41,431 nt of DNA from Chitinophagales bacterium (GTDB taxonomy: Bacteria; Bacteroidota; Bacteroidia; Chitinophagales; Chitinophagaceae): the NCBI GenBank assembly GCA_026931905.1, contig JAIXLB010000003.1:1-41431 (forward strand), read 5' to 3'. The notes below the pieces were generated by a model. The model saw only the letters and a list, made by a program, of their open reading frames with translations. It did no database searches and was not told where the DNA came from. A program made the translations under genes and the position numbers. Positions 1 to 7,301 of the stretch are shown piece by piece (the first letter of the stretch is position 1; each line of letters begins with the position of its first letter).

Positions 1-968
1 CTGATATTGAGTGTATGTTGTAATCTAAACTTTGAGTAAAATATTTTATTGTAAACAGAATCTATTGTATTAAAAACAGAATCTTTTTTGCCAATATCAA
101 AAAATTGTCTTAATAAAATGGTGCTGTTTTTATATTTATTTCCTGTTGAAATATTTGTATTAAAAGGGTTTTGAGAAAAAGCACCAAATGCACCCAACCT
201 TGTTTCTAATTGAAAAGGGTCATTGAAAGATAAACTATCCAACATAGAAGCATCTCTTATACCTCCATTTTCTGAGGAAATATGTTTGTTTGAAATAATA
301 ATAAATAGTGCTCCATATTTTCTGTTATTGCTTTTATATTCTGCATTAAACCTAATGTTATTATGATTATTATTTTGTGTTTTAAAACTACCAGGACTAT
401 TGATAAATCTATACTCAAAAGCGAAATTAAAATTTGATTTTTTATTTTGGGTATGCAATACATTTATCGTTTGTTCAGCCTTTGATGCCAACACATACGA
501 GAGTTCTGTATAAGGTCTTGTAGTTTGAAAAAATCTTGAATTTTCTATGGTGTAATCATACAAATCGTACTGATGAAACCCTGCATCAAAACCAGATTTT
601 AAAAGTGGATTAAACAATAAAGAACGTGTTGCAGACCCATAATTACCATTGTTTTGATAATAAAAAGGATGATTGAATTTCTTTGCAAAATCGTTGATGT
701 TAGAATCTAATATTCTTATAGCAGAGGAGTCATAATACTTATAAAAAATAGTGATAGAGTCTGCATATTTATCTCTTTTTTGTAAAGAGTCTCCCTGTCC
801 TCTTGGTTTATTAGGTATTGGTCTTCCTTGATTATCGTATGTTACACCTGTTCTTTGTTGAATTTCGCCACCTTCAGTTCTAACTCTTCTTTGTGCTACA
901 ACAACAATTTGCAACAATAAAATACTTACAATAAAAAGTACACTTTTTTTTGATGCAAAAAATTTCAT
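1..968 (-). CDS. putative porin (Porin_10-like), C-terminal part missing
   Basis: An open frame runs on the minus strand from the ATG at 966-968 off the left edge of the window, giving about 322 residues. It starts with a signal peptide (MKFFASKKSVLFIVSILLLQ, ending near VVAQ), followed by a charged, Pro/Gly-rich stretch. The rest is rich in alternating aromatic and polar residues, as expected for outer-membrane beta strands, and includes QYDLYDYTIENSRFF and TRPYTELSYVLASKAEQ. From memory, these segments are typical of the Bacteroidota 'putative porin' family, which is predicted to form an outer-membrane barrel; the substrate is unknown. The gene lies 77 bases downstream of the mutase gene on the same strand and may be cotranscribed with it. 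The 3' end is outside the window, so full length and barrel closure cannot be judged. Confidence 0.75.
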   Translation of the reverse strand, partial: MKFFASKKSVLFIVSILLLQIVVVAQRRVRTEGGEIQQRTGVTYDNQGRPIPNKPRGQGDSLQKRDKYADSITIFYKYYDSSAIRILDSNINDFAKKFNHPFYYQNNGNYGSATRSLLFNPLLKSGFDAGFHQYDLYDYTIENSRFFQTTRPYTELSYVLASKAEQTINVLHTQNKKSNFNFAFEYRFINSPGSFKTQNNNHNNIRFNAEYKSNNRKYGALFIIISNKHISSENGGIRDASMLDSLSFNDPFQLETRLGAFGAFSQNPFNTNISTGNKYKNSTILLRQFFDIGKKDSVFNTIDSVYNKIFYSKFRLQHTLNI

Positions 969-1045
969 GGCTGCAAATTAACTGTAAAGGCTTTAAAAGA
1001 AGTGTAAAATGTTTACAGCAGTCAGTAAAATAAAGGTGTAGAAAT

Positions 1046-2608
1046 TTATTTAAACTCTCCAAATACTTTTCTTAAACAATCTGCAATTTCTCCTAAGGTG
1101 CAATAATTTTCAACAGCCTCAATTACTAAAGGCATTAAATTAGTATTATTTTTTGCAGCCTCTTCTATAGCTGCTATACATGAAGCAGCTTTTGCATTAT
1201 CTCGTTTGCTTCTTAGGGCTTGTAATTTTTGAGCTTGAATTTGTCTAATGTTATCGTCAATTTTAAAAGCAGGTACAGCTTGTTCTTTATCAATAGTAAA
1301 TTTATTTACACCCACAATAATTTTTTCATTGTTTTCAATTTTACATTGATAATCGTAAGCACTTTTTGCAATTTCGTTTTGCATAAATCCTTCTTCAATA
1401 GCACTAACACTGCCTCCCATTGCATCAATTTGTTCTATCAGTTGCCAAGCCTTTTGTTCTATTTCACTTGTTAGCGATTCTACGAAATAACTTCCAGCCA
1501 AAGGATCTACAGTATCGGCAACTCCACTTTCAAAAGCTACAATTTGTTGTGTACGTAAAGCAATTCTTGCAGCTTCTTCTGTAGGTAAACTTAATGCTTC
1601 ATCATAACCATTGGTATGTAAACTTTGTGTACCTCCTAATACAGCAGCTAAAGTTTGAACTGTAACCCTGCAAATATTATTATGTGGTTGTTGTGCTGTT
1701 AAAGTTGCTCCTCCTGTTTGTGTGTGAAAACGAAGCATCATTGCTTTTTCATCAGTTGCTCCTAAGTCTTTCATAATTTTCGACCACATTTTTCTGGCTG
1801 CTCTAAACTTTGCAATTTCTTCAAACAAATTATTGTGTGCATTAAAGAAAAAAGACAATCTTTTACCAAACACATTTATATCTAAACCCTTATCCAATGC
1901 AGCTTTCACATAAGCCTTACCATTGCTAAGTGTAAAAGCAATTTCTTGCAAAGCTGTACTACCTGCTTCTCTAATATGATAACCAGAAATAGATATGGTA
2001 TTCCACATAGGCAACTCTTTACTACACCATTCAAAAATGTCTGTAATAATTCGCATGGATGGCTTTGGAGGATAAATATAAGTTCCTCTTGCTACGTATT
2101 CTTTTAAAATATCGTTTTGAATAGTGCCTGCAATTTTCTTTAAATCTGCTCCTTGTTTTTTAGCTAAAGCCACATAGAATGCAAGCAGAATAAACCCTGT
2201 TGCATTTATTGTCATAGAAGTTGAAACTTTTTCTAATTCAATACCTGCAAATAATATTTCTATATCTTCAATACTATCAATAGCAACCCCCACTTTTCCT
2301 ACTTCTCCTTCTGCTAAAGCATGATCACTATCGTAGCCAATTTGTGTAGGCAAATCAAAGGCAACGCTTAATCCCATTACACCTTGAGACAATAAATAAT
2401 GATAACGTTTATTACTTTCTTCAGCAGTAGAAAAACCTGCATACTGCCTCATTGTCCAAAGCTTTCCTCTATACATATCTGGTTGTACGCCTCTTGTATA
2501 AGGGAATTTTCCAGGCAATTCATTTTCAATATCAGCAGGTAAATTATTTTTAGTATAAACTTTTTTTATTTCAATATCACTATCTGTAAATCTGTTTGTT
2601 GAGCTCAT
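1046..2608 (-). CDS. methylmalonyl-CoA mutase-type acyl-CoA mutase, large (catalytic) subunit only
   Basis: This 520-residue protein is the TIM-barrel catalytic half of a coenzyme B12-dependent acyl-CoA mutase. These enzymes rearrange the carbon skeleton of methylmalonyl-CoA to succinyl-CoA or of related acyl-CoAs. Family hallmarks are [20 protein letters not shown] at residues 39-58, [17 protein letters not shown] at 161-177 and [12 protein letters not shown] at 205-216. The tyrosine of DMYRG (Y46) and the arginine of YVARG (R174) match the two residues that separate methylmalonyl-CoA mutases (Tyr, Arg) from isobutyryl-CoA mutases (Phe, Gln), which favours a methylmalonyl-type substrate. The protein ends near the end of the barrel and has no B12-binding DxHxxG domain, so it must work with a separate small subunit that is not in this window. 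It resembles the archaeal-type two-subunit enzymes more than the classic MutA/MutB heterodimer. Confidence 0.88.
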   Translation of the reverse strand: MSSTNRFTDSDIEIKKVYTKNNLPADIENELPGKFPYTRGVQPDMYRGKLWTMRQYAGFSTAEESNKRYHYLLSQGVMGLSVAFDLPTQIGYDSDHALAEGEVGKVGVAIDSIEDIEILFAGIELEKVSTSMTINATGFILLAFYVALAKKQGADLKKIAGTIQNDILKEYVARGTYIYPPKPSMRIITDIFEWCSKELPMWNTISISGYHIREAGSTALQEIAFTLSNGKAYVKAALDKGLDINVFGKRLSFFFNAHNNLFEEIAKFRAARKMWSKIMKDLGATDEKAMMLRFHTQTGGATLTAQQPHNNICRVTVQTLAAVLGGTQSLHTNGYDEALSLPTEEAARIALRTQQIVAFESGVADTVDPLAGSYFVESLTSEIEQKAWQLIEQIDAMGGSVSAIEEGFMQNEIAKSAYDYQCKIENNEKIIVGVNKFTIDKEQAVPAFKIDDNIRQIQAQKLQALRSKRDNAKAASCIAAIEEAAKNNTNLMPLVIEAVENYCTLGEIADCLRKVFGEFK

Positions 2609-2669
2609 AGAAAACTATTTGTTGTGCATTAATTTATGATGAAAAATTTTTCTATTTAAGTAAAAAAAT

Positions 2670-2677
2670 CAAAGGTA
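2670..2677 (-). promoter_or_regulatory. candidate -7 box of the mutase promoter
   Basis: The minus strand reads TACCTTTG, matching the Bacteroidota -7 consensus TAnnTTTG, 62 bases before the mutase start. No convincing -33 TTTG is seen at the expected distance, so this is a weak call. Confidence 0.35.
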
Positions 2678-2723
2678 AAAGATTAAAAAGTAAAAAAGCT
2701 AACTGCTTTTAACTAATACATTA

Positions 2724-2731
2724 TAGCTTTG
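2724..2731 (+). promoter_or_regulatory. candidate -7 box of the korA promoter
   Basis: TAGCTTTG matches TAnnTTTG and ends 29 bases before the korA start codon, in the divergent spacer shared with the mutase gene. A clear -33 element is not seen. Confidence 0.45.
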
Positions 2732-2760
2732 TAGCACTTTCACATTTTAATTTATTTGCA

Positions 2761-4611
2761 ATGGATAAAAAAGAAGAATTACTACAAGATGTAATTATAA
2801 AATTTGCAGGTGATAGCGGTGATGGAATGCAATTAACAGGTTCTCAATTTACCAACAACACTGCACTCTTAGGAATTGATTTGGCAACGTTTCCAGATTT
2901 TCCTGCTGAAATTCGTGCTCCTATTGGAACACTACCAGGAGTAAGTGGATTTCAGTTGCACTTTAGCAGCAACAGAGTTTTTACCCCAGGCGATGCTTAT
3001 GATGTATTGGTAGCAATGAATGCTGCTGCTTTGAAAGTTAATATAAGAAATCTTAAAAAAGGTGGAAAAATTATTGCTAATACTGATGGGTTTGATACCA
3101 AAAACTTACGTTTAGCAAATTATGCAGATGGTGTAAACCCTTTAGAAGATGGAAGTTTAGACAATTACGAAGTAATAAAAATTGATGTAACAAAACTTAC
3201 AAGAGAAGCATTAAAAGATTTTCAAGGATTAGGAACTAAAGAAAAAGACAGAAGTAAAAATATGTTTGTACTTGGTTTTGTGTATTGGATGTACAACAGA
3301 AGTTTAGATAGTACAATAACATTTTTAAAAGAAAAATTTGGTAAAAATGAAGCCATCTTAGAAAGCAATTTAAAAGTTTTAAATGCTGGTTATTATTATG
3401 GCGAAACCACAGAAACTTTTTCTGCAAGATATAAAGTACAGAAAGCTATAATGCCTGCTGGAGTTTATAGAAGCATTATGGGTAATCAAGCCTTAGCTTA
3501 TGGCTTAATTGCAGCAAGTGTAAAAAGTGGTTTACCTCTTTTTGTTGGCACTTATCCTATTACCCCTGCATCAGATATTTTACATGAATTAAGTAAACAT
3601 AAAAACTTTGGAATAAAAACTTTTCAGGCAGAAGATGAAATTGCTGGAATTGCAAGTGCAATAGGTGCAAGTTATGGAGGAAATATAGGTGTTACAACAA
3701 CTTCAGGACCTGGCATGGCTTTAAAAACTGAAGCAATGGGACTTGCAGTAATGTTAGAAATTCCTTTAGTAATTTGTAATGTACAACGTGGAGGACCAAG
3801 TACAGGATTACCTACTAAAACGGAACAAAGCGATTTATTACAGGCATATTATGGAAGAAATGGAGAATGTCCTATGCCTGTAATTGCAAGCAGTACCTCA
3901 AGCGATTGTTTTGATACTGCTTTTGAAGCAGTAAGAATTGCTGTACAACACATGACACCTGTAATTCTTTTAAGTGATGGTTTTATTGCTAACGGTGCAG
4001 AGCCATGGCGTTTTCCTCAAACTGAAGATTTACCAACGATTGAAGTAAAGTTTAAAACTCAATTAGACGAGGGAGAAGAAAGTTTTTTGCCTTATAAACG
4101 AGATGAAAAATTAGCAAGACCTTGGGCTGTACCAGGAACTGCTGGTTTAGAAAATAGAATTGGTGGTTTAGAAAAACAAGATAAAACAGGCAATGTAAAT
4201 TATGAGCCAGAAAATCATGAAATAATGGTAAAACTAAGGCAAGCAAAAGTTGATAAAATTGCCGATTATATACCTGAGCAAAAATTAGATAGCGGACCTG
4301 AAAAAGGAAAAATTTTAGTTGTTGGTTGGGGCAGTACTTATGGTGCAATTAAAAGTGCTGTATTAGAGTTACAGCAACAAGGTCATTCTGTTAGCCATGC
4401 TCATATACGCTATTTAAGACCATTCCCAAAAAATCTTGGTGAAATTTTAAACAATTTTGAAACTGTTTTAATTCCTGAAATTAATAATGGACAACTTATA
4501 AAAATTATTAGAGACCAATTTTTTATAGATGCAAAAGGCTATAACAAAATAATGGGCGTACCAATAACTAAAAGAGAATTGGTTGAAGCCATTTCAAATT
4601 TATTACAATAG
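2761..4611 (+). CDS. korA: 2-oxoacid:ferredoxin oxidoreductase, fused gamma/alpha subunit (KorA type)
   Basis: This 616-residue protein belongs to the thiamine-diphosphate 2-oxoacid:acceptor oxidoreductases, which oxidatively decarboxylate 2-oxoglutarate or a similar acid to the acyl-CoA with ferredoxin as acceptor. Residues 1-190 form the gamma domain (KFAGDSGDGMQLTGSQF near the start). From about residue 220 comes the pyrimidine-binding alpha domain, with GTYPITPASDILHELSKH, EDEIAGIASAIGASYGG and TTTSGPGMALKTEAMGLA. A transketolase C-like domain follows (VVGWGSTYGAIKSAV). The order gamma-alpha in one chain is typical of the KorA/OorA type. Normally the beta subunit gene (KorB) follows directly, but here the next gene is an unrelated VOC protein on the other strand, so the partner must be encoded elsewhere. 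Substrate assignment to 2-oxoglutarate is inferred from domain order only. Confidence 0.9.
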   Translation: MDKKEELLQDVIIKFAGDSGDGMQLTGSQFTNNTALLGIDLATFPDFPAEIRAPIGTLPGVSGFQLHFSSNRVFTPGDAYDVLVAMNAAALKVNIRNLKKGGKIIANTDGFDTKNLRLANYADGVNPLEDGSLDNYEVIKIDVTKLTREALKDFQGLGTKEKDRSKNMFVLGFVYWMYNRSLDSTITFLKEKFGKNEAILESNLKVLNAGYYYGETTETFSARYKVQKAIMPAGVYRSIMGNQALAYGLIAASVKSGLPLFVGTYPITPASDILHELSKHKNFGIKTFQAEDEIAGIASAIGASYGGNIGVTTTSGPGMALKTEAMGLAVMLEIPLVICNVQRGGPSTGLPTKTEQSDLLQAYYGRNGECPMPVIASSTSSDCFDTAFEAVRIAVQHMTPVILLSDGFIANGAEPWRFPQTEDLPTIEVKFKTQLDEGEESFLPYKRDEKLARPWAVPGTAGLENRIGGLEKQDKTGNVNYEPENHEIMVKLRQAKVDKIADYIPEQKLDSGPEKGKILVVGWGSTYGAIKSAVLELQQQGHSVSHAHIRYLRPFPKNLGEILNNFETVLIPEINNGQLIKIIRDQFFIDAKGYNKIMGVPITKRELVEAISNLLQ

Positions 4612-4657
4612 AGGTTGTAAATTTTTAGCTAAGAGAATAGCCAGTAAAGTTTTAAAG

Positions 4658-5059
4658 TTATTTGTTAATTAGTTTTTGTGCAAATGCAATAATGTGCCCA
4701 TCTAGATCAGCAAAATAGCAAACTTTATCGCCCCAATCTTGGTCTTTAATTTCGCTAATTAATTTTGCTCCAATATTTATTGCATTTTCAAATTCTAATT
4801 CAATATTTTCAACATAAAAATAGAGCTCACACCTTGGTATTCCATTACCTATATCAGGATGTGGTGTTTTATTCGAAAGTATTTTAGCAATTCCTTTGTT
4901 AGGCATTAATCCTAATTTGCAGTTTTCGGCAAGTTTAAATTCAGTTATTCCAGGTACATTCAAATCAGGATTTTGTCTAAATAATTTTAGATAAAAATTT
5001 GTGCTTTCCTGTTGGTCATTTACATAAAGAATAGTTTCTATGAATTGAATGTGTTTCAT
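4658..5059 (-). CDS. VOC family (glyoxalase/dioxygenase fold) protein
   Basis: The 133-residue protein begins MKHIQFIETILYVNDQQEST and ends with CYFADLDGHIIAFAQKL. This is the typical start (a beta strand leading to 'Y..D...S..FY') and end (a 'F.D.DGH...' strand) of a single vicinal-oxygen-chelate domain. The C-terminal half has the paired beta-alpha-beta-beta-beta unit (ELYFYVENIELEFENAINIGA). Members of this fold include glyoxalase I, fosfomycin- and bleomycin-resistance proteins and many uncharacterised proteins; the sequence does not tell which. Metal ligands are not obvious in the N-terminal half, so an enzyme activity is uncertain. It is convergent with korA (46-base gap) and its upstream side abuts the left repeat of the restriction-modification cassette. 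Confidence 0.8.
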   Translation of the reverse strand: MKHIQFIETILYVNDQQESTNFYLKLFRQNPDLNVPGITEFKLAENCKLGLMPNKGIAKILSNKTPHPDIGNGIPRCELYFYVENIELEFENAINIGAKLISEIKDQDWGDKVCYFADLDGHIIAFAQKLINK

Positions 5060-5133
5060 TTATCAGTCAAGTTTGTAGTACTAAATTCTTTTACTATCTC
5101 ATTCTAAATTTAGTTGATAATCTTGCCCAAATA

Positions 5134-5177
5134 TAAGTTACATATAATGGTAAATTTATTTTAGGGCAAGAGAGTTT
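5134..5177. repeat. left 44-base direct repeat flanking the restriction-modification cassette
   Basis: Positions 5134-5177 match 7019-7062 in 40 of 44 positions, in the same orientation. The core TTTTAGGGCAAGAGAGTTT is identical in both copies; the four differences lie at repeat positions 9 and 21-23. The two copies enclose exactly the methyltransferase, endonuclease and regulator genes. Only the left copy is preceded by TCTTGCCC (5121-5128), which can pair with GGGCAAGA inside the repeat. Confidence 0.8.
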
Positions 5178-5238
5178 GAAAAATTATCTCAATTGGTTTT
5201 TCAAAAAGTTGTGTAGTTTAAAAATTTTCTTTAAATTC

Positions 5239-5254
5239 GCATACTATAATTAGC
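5239..5254 (+). promoter_or_regulatory. candidate promoter/C-protein operator of the methyltransferase gene
   Basis: GCATACTATAATTAGC lies 9 bases before the methyltransferase ATG. It matches the element before the regulator gene (6818-6833, minus strand) in 15 of 16 positions. It contains TATAAT at 5245-5250; if that is the -10 element, transcription would begin only a few bases before the start codon, giving a nearly leaderless mRNA. Regulation by the C protein is an inference from the shared sequence. Confidence 0.55.
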
Positions 5255-5263
5255 GTTCAAGAA

Positions 5264-6010
5264 ATGGAACAAACTGATTTATTTGGCAATAACATTCTGT
5301 CTAATGGGCAACATAAAGTTGTTTCAGGTTATAGAATATATGATGCGGAACAGAAAAGAAGAACTGTTAGGAATGACTTGCCAAGTCTTTATCCTGATTT
5401 GCCCGAAAAAAAATATGACATAATTTACTGCGACCCGCCTTGGGATTATGGTGGAAAAATGCAGTTTGATAAAAGCGGAAAAAAAGATGTAAATAGAAAT
5501 TGGGAAAAAAATATTTTCATCAGTGCCGCTAATTTTCAGTATCCTACCGTCAAAACAAAAGATTTGATGAAAATTCCAATTTCGGAAATTGCCAAAGATG
5601 ATTGTTTACTGTTTATGTGGGTTACAAGTCCACACATGGAACAAGGTATAGAGCTTGGTAAGGCTTGGGGTTTTGAATTTAGAACAGTTGCTTTTGTATG
5701 GGACAAAATGGTACATAATCCCGGACAATACACGTTGTCGTATTGCGAAATGTGCTTGGTTTTCAAAAGAGGAAGAATACCAAGTCCAAGAGGTTCGAGA
5801 AAAGAAAAACAACTGATAAGAGTTCCAAGAGGACAGCACAGCCAAAAGCCAATAGAAGTATTAAAATCTATTGAACGAATGTTTCCTACTCAAGATAAAA
5901 TTGAATTGTTTGCACGTCATAAACCTAATGGTTGGGATGTTTGGGGACTTGATGTTAGGGAAGAATACGAAGAAGAATTTAGTCCAAAAGAGGCTTTATC
6001 TTTTCAATAA
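5264..6010 (+). CDS. type II DNA adenine-N6 methyltransferase, MT-A70 family (M.MunI-like)
   Basis: This 248-residue protein carries the MT-A70 catalytic motif DPPW at residues 57-60 (KYDIIYCDPPWDYGG). Near the C-terminus it has the S-adenosylmethionine-binding segment IELFARHKPNGWDVWGLD. It transfers a methyl group to N6 of adenine in DNA. Because the neighbouring endonuclease is clearly MunI-like, the predicted target is CAATTG, with methylation protecting host DNA; M.MunI is, as I recall, also an MT-A70 protein. The gene converges on the endonuclease gene and their 3' ends overlap by 32 bases (5979-6010). The upstream region carries the element shared with the regulator gene, very close to the start codon, and no ribosome-binding site is obvious. 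The whole set lies between two direct repeats, which suggests horizontal acquisition. Confidence 0.9.
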   Translation: MEQTDLFGNNILSNGQHKVVSGYRIYDAEQKRRTVRNDLPSLYPDLPEKKYDIIYCDPPWDYGGKMQFDKSGKKDVNRNWEKNIFISAANFQYPTVKTKDLMKIPISEIAKDDCLLFMWVTSPHMEQGIELGKAWGFEFRTVAFVWDKMVHNPGQYTLSYCEMCLVFKRGRIPSPRGSRKEKQLIRVPRGQHSQKPIEVLKSIERMFPTQDKIELFARHKPNGWDVWGLDVREEYEEEFSPKEALSFQ

Positions 6011-6578
6011 AGTGTTCTACTAATGGGTCTGCAATTTTTGAGTTACGCCAAAAAAAGTAATGGTCTTCAAAACCTTCGTACCAAAGCGTAACTTCTCTTA
6101 CTCTGCAAGGGTCACGGGTAATATCGCCTTGAAAAACTGTCCAAAAAGGTAGAACATTTTTACCTAATTTACCTTTTTTTCTAAGCACGTTCAAAAGTCC
6201 TGGTGTGAAAAATTTGCAAGACCTTTCATGAGCATTGCCACGTCCGTCTGAACGTTTTTTGCCTTCAACCCAACCGTCTTGGCGTTTTACTTCTATGTAA
6301 ATTGTCTTTTTAGTTATAGTATTATCTATCGCGTAATCAGGAATAACACCATGCCGAGTAATAGGTTCGTCTGGTGTGTAAATTTCTTTAAGCGTTTGTT
6401 TGCTTAATTTTACACCAACATATACGTTGCTAAATTCTTTTGGATGTTTTCTGATTTGGTATTCTGTTCCGTTGAATAGAGCGTTAAAACTGTCAAAAAA
6501 ATCTTTTTCGGCTTTACCTGCTTTTTTGCCACCGTAACCTTGCCATATTTTGCGTAATCTGTTTGCGTCACTTCCCAT
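5979..6578 (-). CDS. type II restriction endonuclease, MunI-like (predicted CAATTG)
   Basis: The protein is about 199 residues from the ATG at 6578; an in-frame TTG two codons upstream is less likely. It resembles the MunI endonuclease strongly along its whole length. It shows the PD-(D/E)xK nuclease core as IPDYAID followed by IYIEVKRQDGWVEGKK (catalytic Asp, Glu and Lys about 81, 96 and 98). Next comes GRGNAHERSCKFFTPG, which corresponds to the DNA-recognition segment shared with EcoRI (the GNAxER motif). The extra arginine just before this motif is kept; in MunI it reads the outer C:G pair of CAATTG. The C-terminal part (LPFWTVFQGDITRDPCRVRE) also matches the family. All catalytic and recognition residues look intact, so an active enzyme cutting C^AATTG is predicted. 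The start overlaps the regulator gene by 11 bases and the end overlaps the methyltransferase gene. Confidence 0.92.
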   Translation of the reverse strand: MGSDANRLRKIWQGYGGKKAGKAEKDFFDSFNALFNGTEYQIRKHPKEFSNVYVGVKLSKQTLKEIYTPDEPITRHGVIPDYAIDNTITKKTIYIEVKRQDGWVEGKKRSDGRGNAHERSCKFFTPGLLNVLRKKGKLGKNVLPFWTVFQGDITRDPCRVREVTLWYEGFEDHYFFWRNSKIADPLVEHFIEKIKPLLD

Positions 6579-6795
6579 TGTCAAACTTTAATAAATTGTC
6601 AATACTTGTTCCTAAAGCATTTGCAATTTTCTCAATGTTTGCAAGAGTGATATTCTTTTCGGCACGTTCAATCATACCTATATAGGTTCTGTGCAAATCA
6701 GCTTTATACGATAATTCTTCTTGGGAAAGATTTTTTCCTTTCCTAAGTTCTCTTACACGATTTCCAAATTTCAGTAAAATTTCTCTTCTTTCCAT
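6568..6795 (-). CDS. restriction-modification controller (C) protein, XRE-type helix-turn-helix
   Basis: This 75-residue protein starts at the ATG at 6793-6795 (MERREILLKFGNRVRELRKG). It consists of a single XRE/Cro-type helix-turn-helix domain (LSQEELSYKADLHRTYIGMIERAEKNITL), the size and composition of the C proteins that time expression of type II systems. C proteins bind operators in front of their own gene, first activating the C-R transcript and later repressing it, so that methylation precedes cleavage. It precedes the endonuclease gene on the same strand, and its TGA overlaps the endonuclease start by 11 bases, which suggests translational coupling. An in-frame TTG upstream would add a cysteine-rich MCHCNCS extension, but the ATG fits the family better. 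A 16-base element also found before the methyltransferase gene lies 22 bases upstream. Confidence 0.88.
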   Translation of the reverse strand: MERREILLKFGNRVRELRKGKNLSQEELSYKADLHRTYIGMIERAEKNITLANIEKIANALGTSIDNLLKFDNGK

Positions 6796-6817
6796 TGAGC
6801 AATTACAATGACACAAA

Positions 6818-6833
6818 GCTATTTATAGTATGC
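6818..6833 (-). promoter_or_regulatory. candidate promoter/C-box of the regulator-endonuclease operon
   Basis: On the minus strand this reads GCATACTATAAATAGC, 15 of 16 identical to 5239-5254. A second ACTATAGTAG lies 26 bases further upstream (plus-strand 6847-6856), so the promoter has two ACTATA half-elements in the same orientation. This layout would suit a pair of C-protein sites overlapping a -10 region. The role is inferred. Confidence 0.5.
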
Positions 6834-7018
6834 AATACGAACAACCTACTATAGTTAGCACTTTTGGTTTTCATTGCTCAGATTTGTTTCAAATGAGGTT
6901 TCTATTAGTATATTACTTACCATTAAGATAGCACCCAATAAGTCTAGCAAAGCAAACAATAAACAATGTTTGTTTTGTCGTTTTTATTTACAAGTTAATT
7001 ACTACCTCAACCTGAATT

Positions 7019-7062
7019 TAAGTTACTTATAATGGTAAGGCTATTTTAGGGCAAGAGAGTTT
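7019..7062. repeat. right 44-base direct repeat flanking the restriction-modification cassette
   Basis: Same orientation as 5134-5177, with 40 of 44 positions identical, including the core TTTTAGGGCAAGAGAGTTT. It lies 223 bases upstream of the regulator start. A repeat of this length on both sides of a self-contained gene set suggests either an insertion by recombination between repeat sites or a duplication made on insertion. Confidence 0.8.
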
Positions 7063-7078
7063 TATTCATAAGCCAAAT

Positions 7079-7137
7079 TTATAACGTCAAGCCCCAATTG
7101 CAGCAATACTTTTGTTGGCAGAAGTATTACGTCATAA
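7079..7137. repeat. two-part inverted repeat beside the cassette
   Basis: TTATAACGT (7079-7087) can pair with ACGTCATAA (7129-7137) at 8 of 9 positions, and AATACTT (7105-7111) pairs perfectly with AAGTATT (7122-7128). The two stems touch on the 3' side and are separated on the 5' side by 17 bases that contain CAATTG (7095-7100). The function is unknown; it could be a recombination site or a remnant. Confidence 0.5.
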
Positions 7138-7180
7138 TTAAAAAAAAATTAGTTGCACATATAAACGTGTCGTGAAAAAT

Positions 7181-7223
7181 CTACATATTAGAAACTATTG
7201 GTAATATTAGTTCTAATATGTAG
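7181..7223 (-). terminator. probable terminator of the GLPGLI-like gene
   Basis: CTACATATTAGAA (7181-7193) and TTCTAATATGTAG (7211-7223) form a perfect 13-base-pair stem that can be extended by ACTA/TAGT across one bulged base. Read on the minus strand, the stem is followed by ATTTTTC. It lies about 80 bases after the stop of the 7302-7943 gene. Confidence 0.6.
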
Positions 7224-7301
7224 ATGATGAACAACAACTGTCTATAAAGTAAATGTTTTACAAAGACGTAATTATTATGTGAAGCACTTTTGGATAAATG
7301 T

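Larger units (their letters stand above)
6834..7301. other. gene-free spacer at the right border of the cassette
   Basis: About 470 bases without a credible gene. In order it holds the upstream part of the regulator promoter (to about 6860), a CTTACCATTA at 6916-6925 that is the inverse of TAATGGTAAG inside the right repeat, the right direct repeat (7019-7062), a two-part hairpin at 7079-7137 containing a CAATTG site, and the long hairpin at 7181-7223. The remainder is AT-rich and featureless to my reading. Confidence 0.7.

Noticed and set aside
5121..5171. TCTTGCCC/GGGCAAGA inverted pair at the left repeat as an integron attC-like site.
   Set aside because: The right repeat lacks the TCTTGCCC partner, and the attC core sites (RYYYAAC/GTTRRRY) are not present in the correct places; no integrase is in the window.
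6796..6816. Cysteine-rich extension (MCHCNCS) of the C-regulator from an upstream TTG.
   Set aside because: The ATG at 6793-6795 gives the standard length of C proteins, and the extension would start only two bases from the candidate promoter element.
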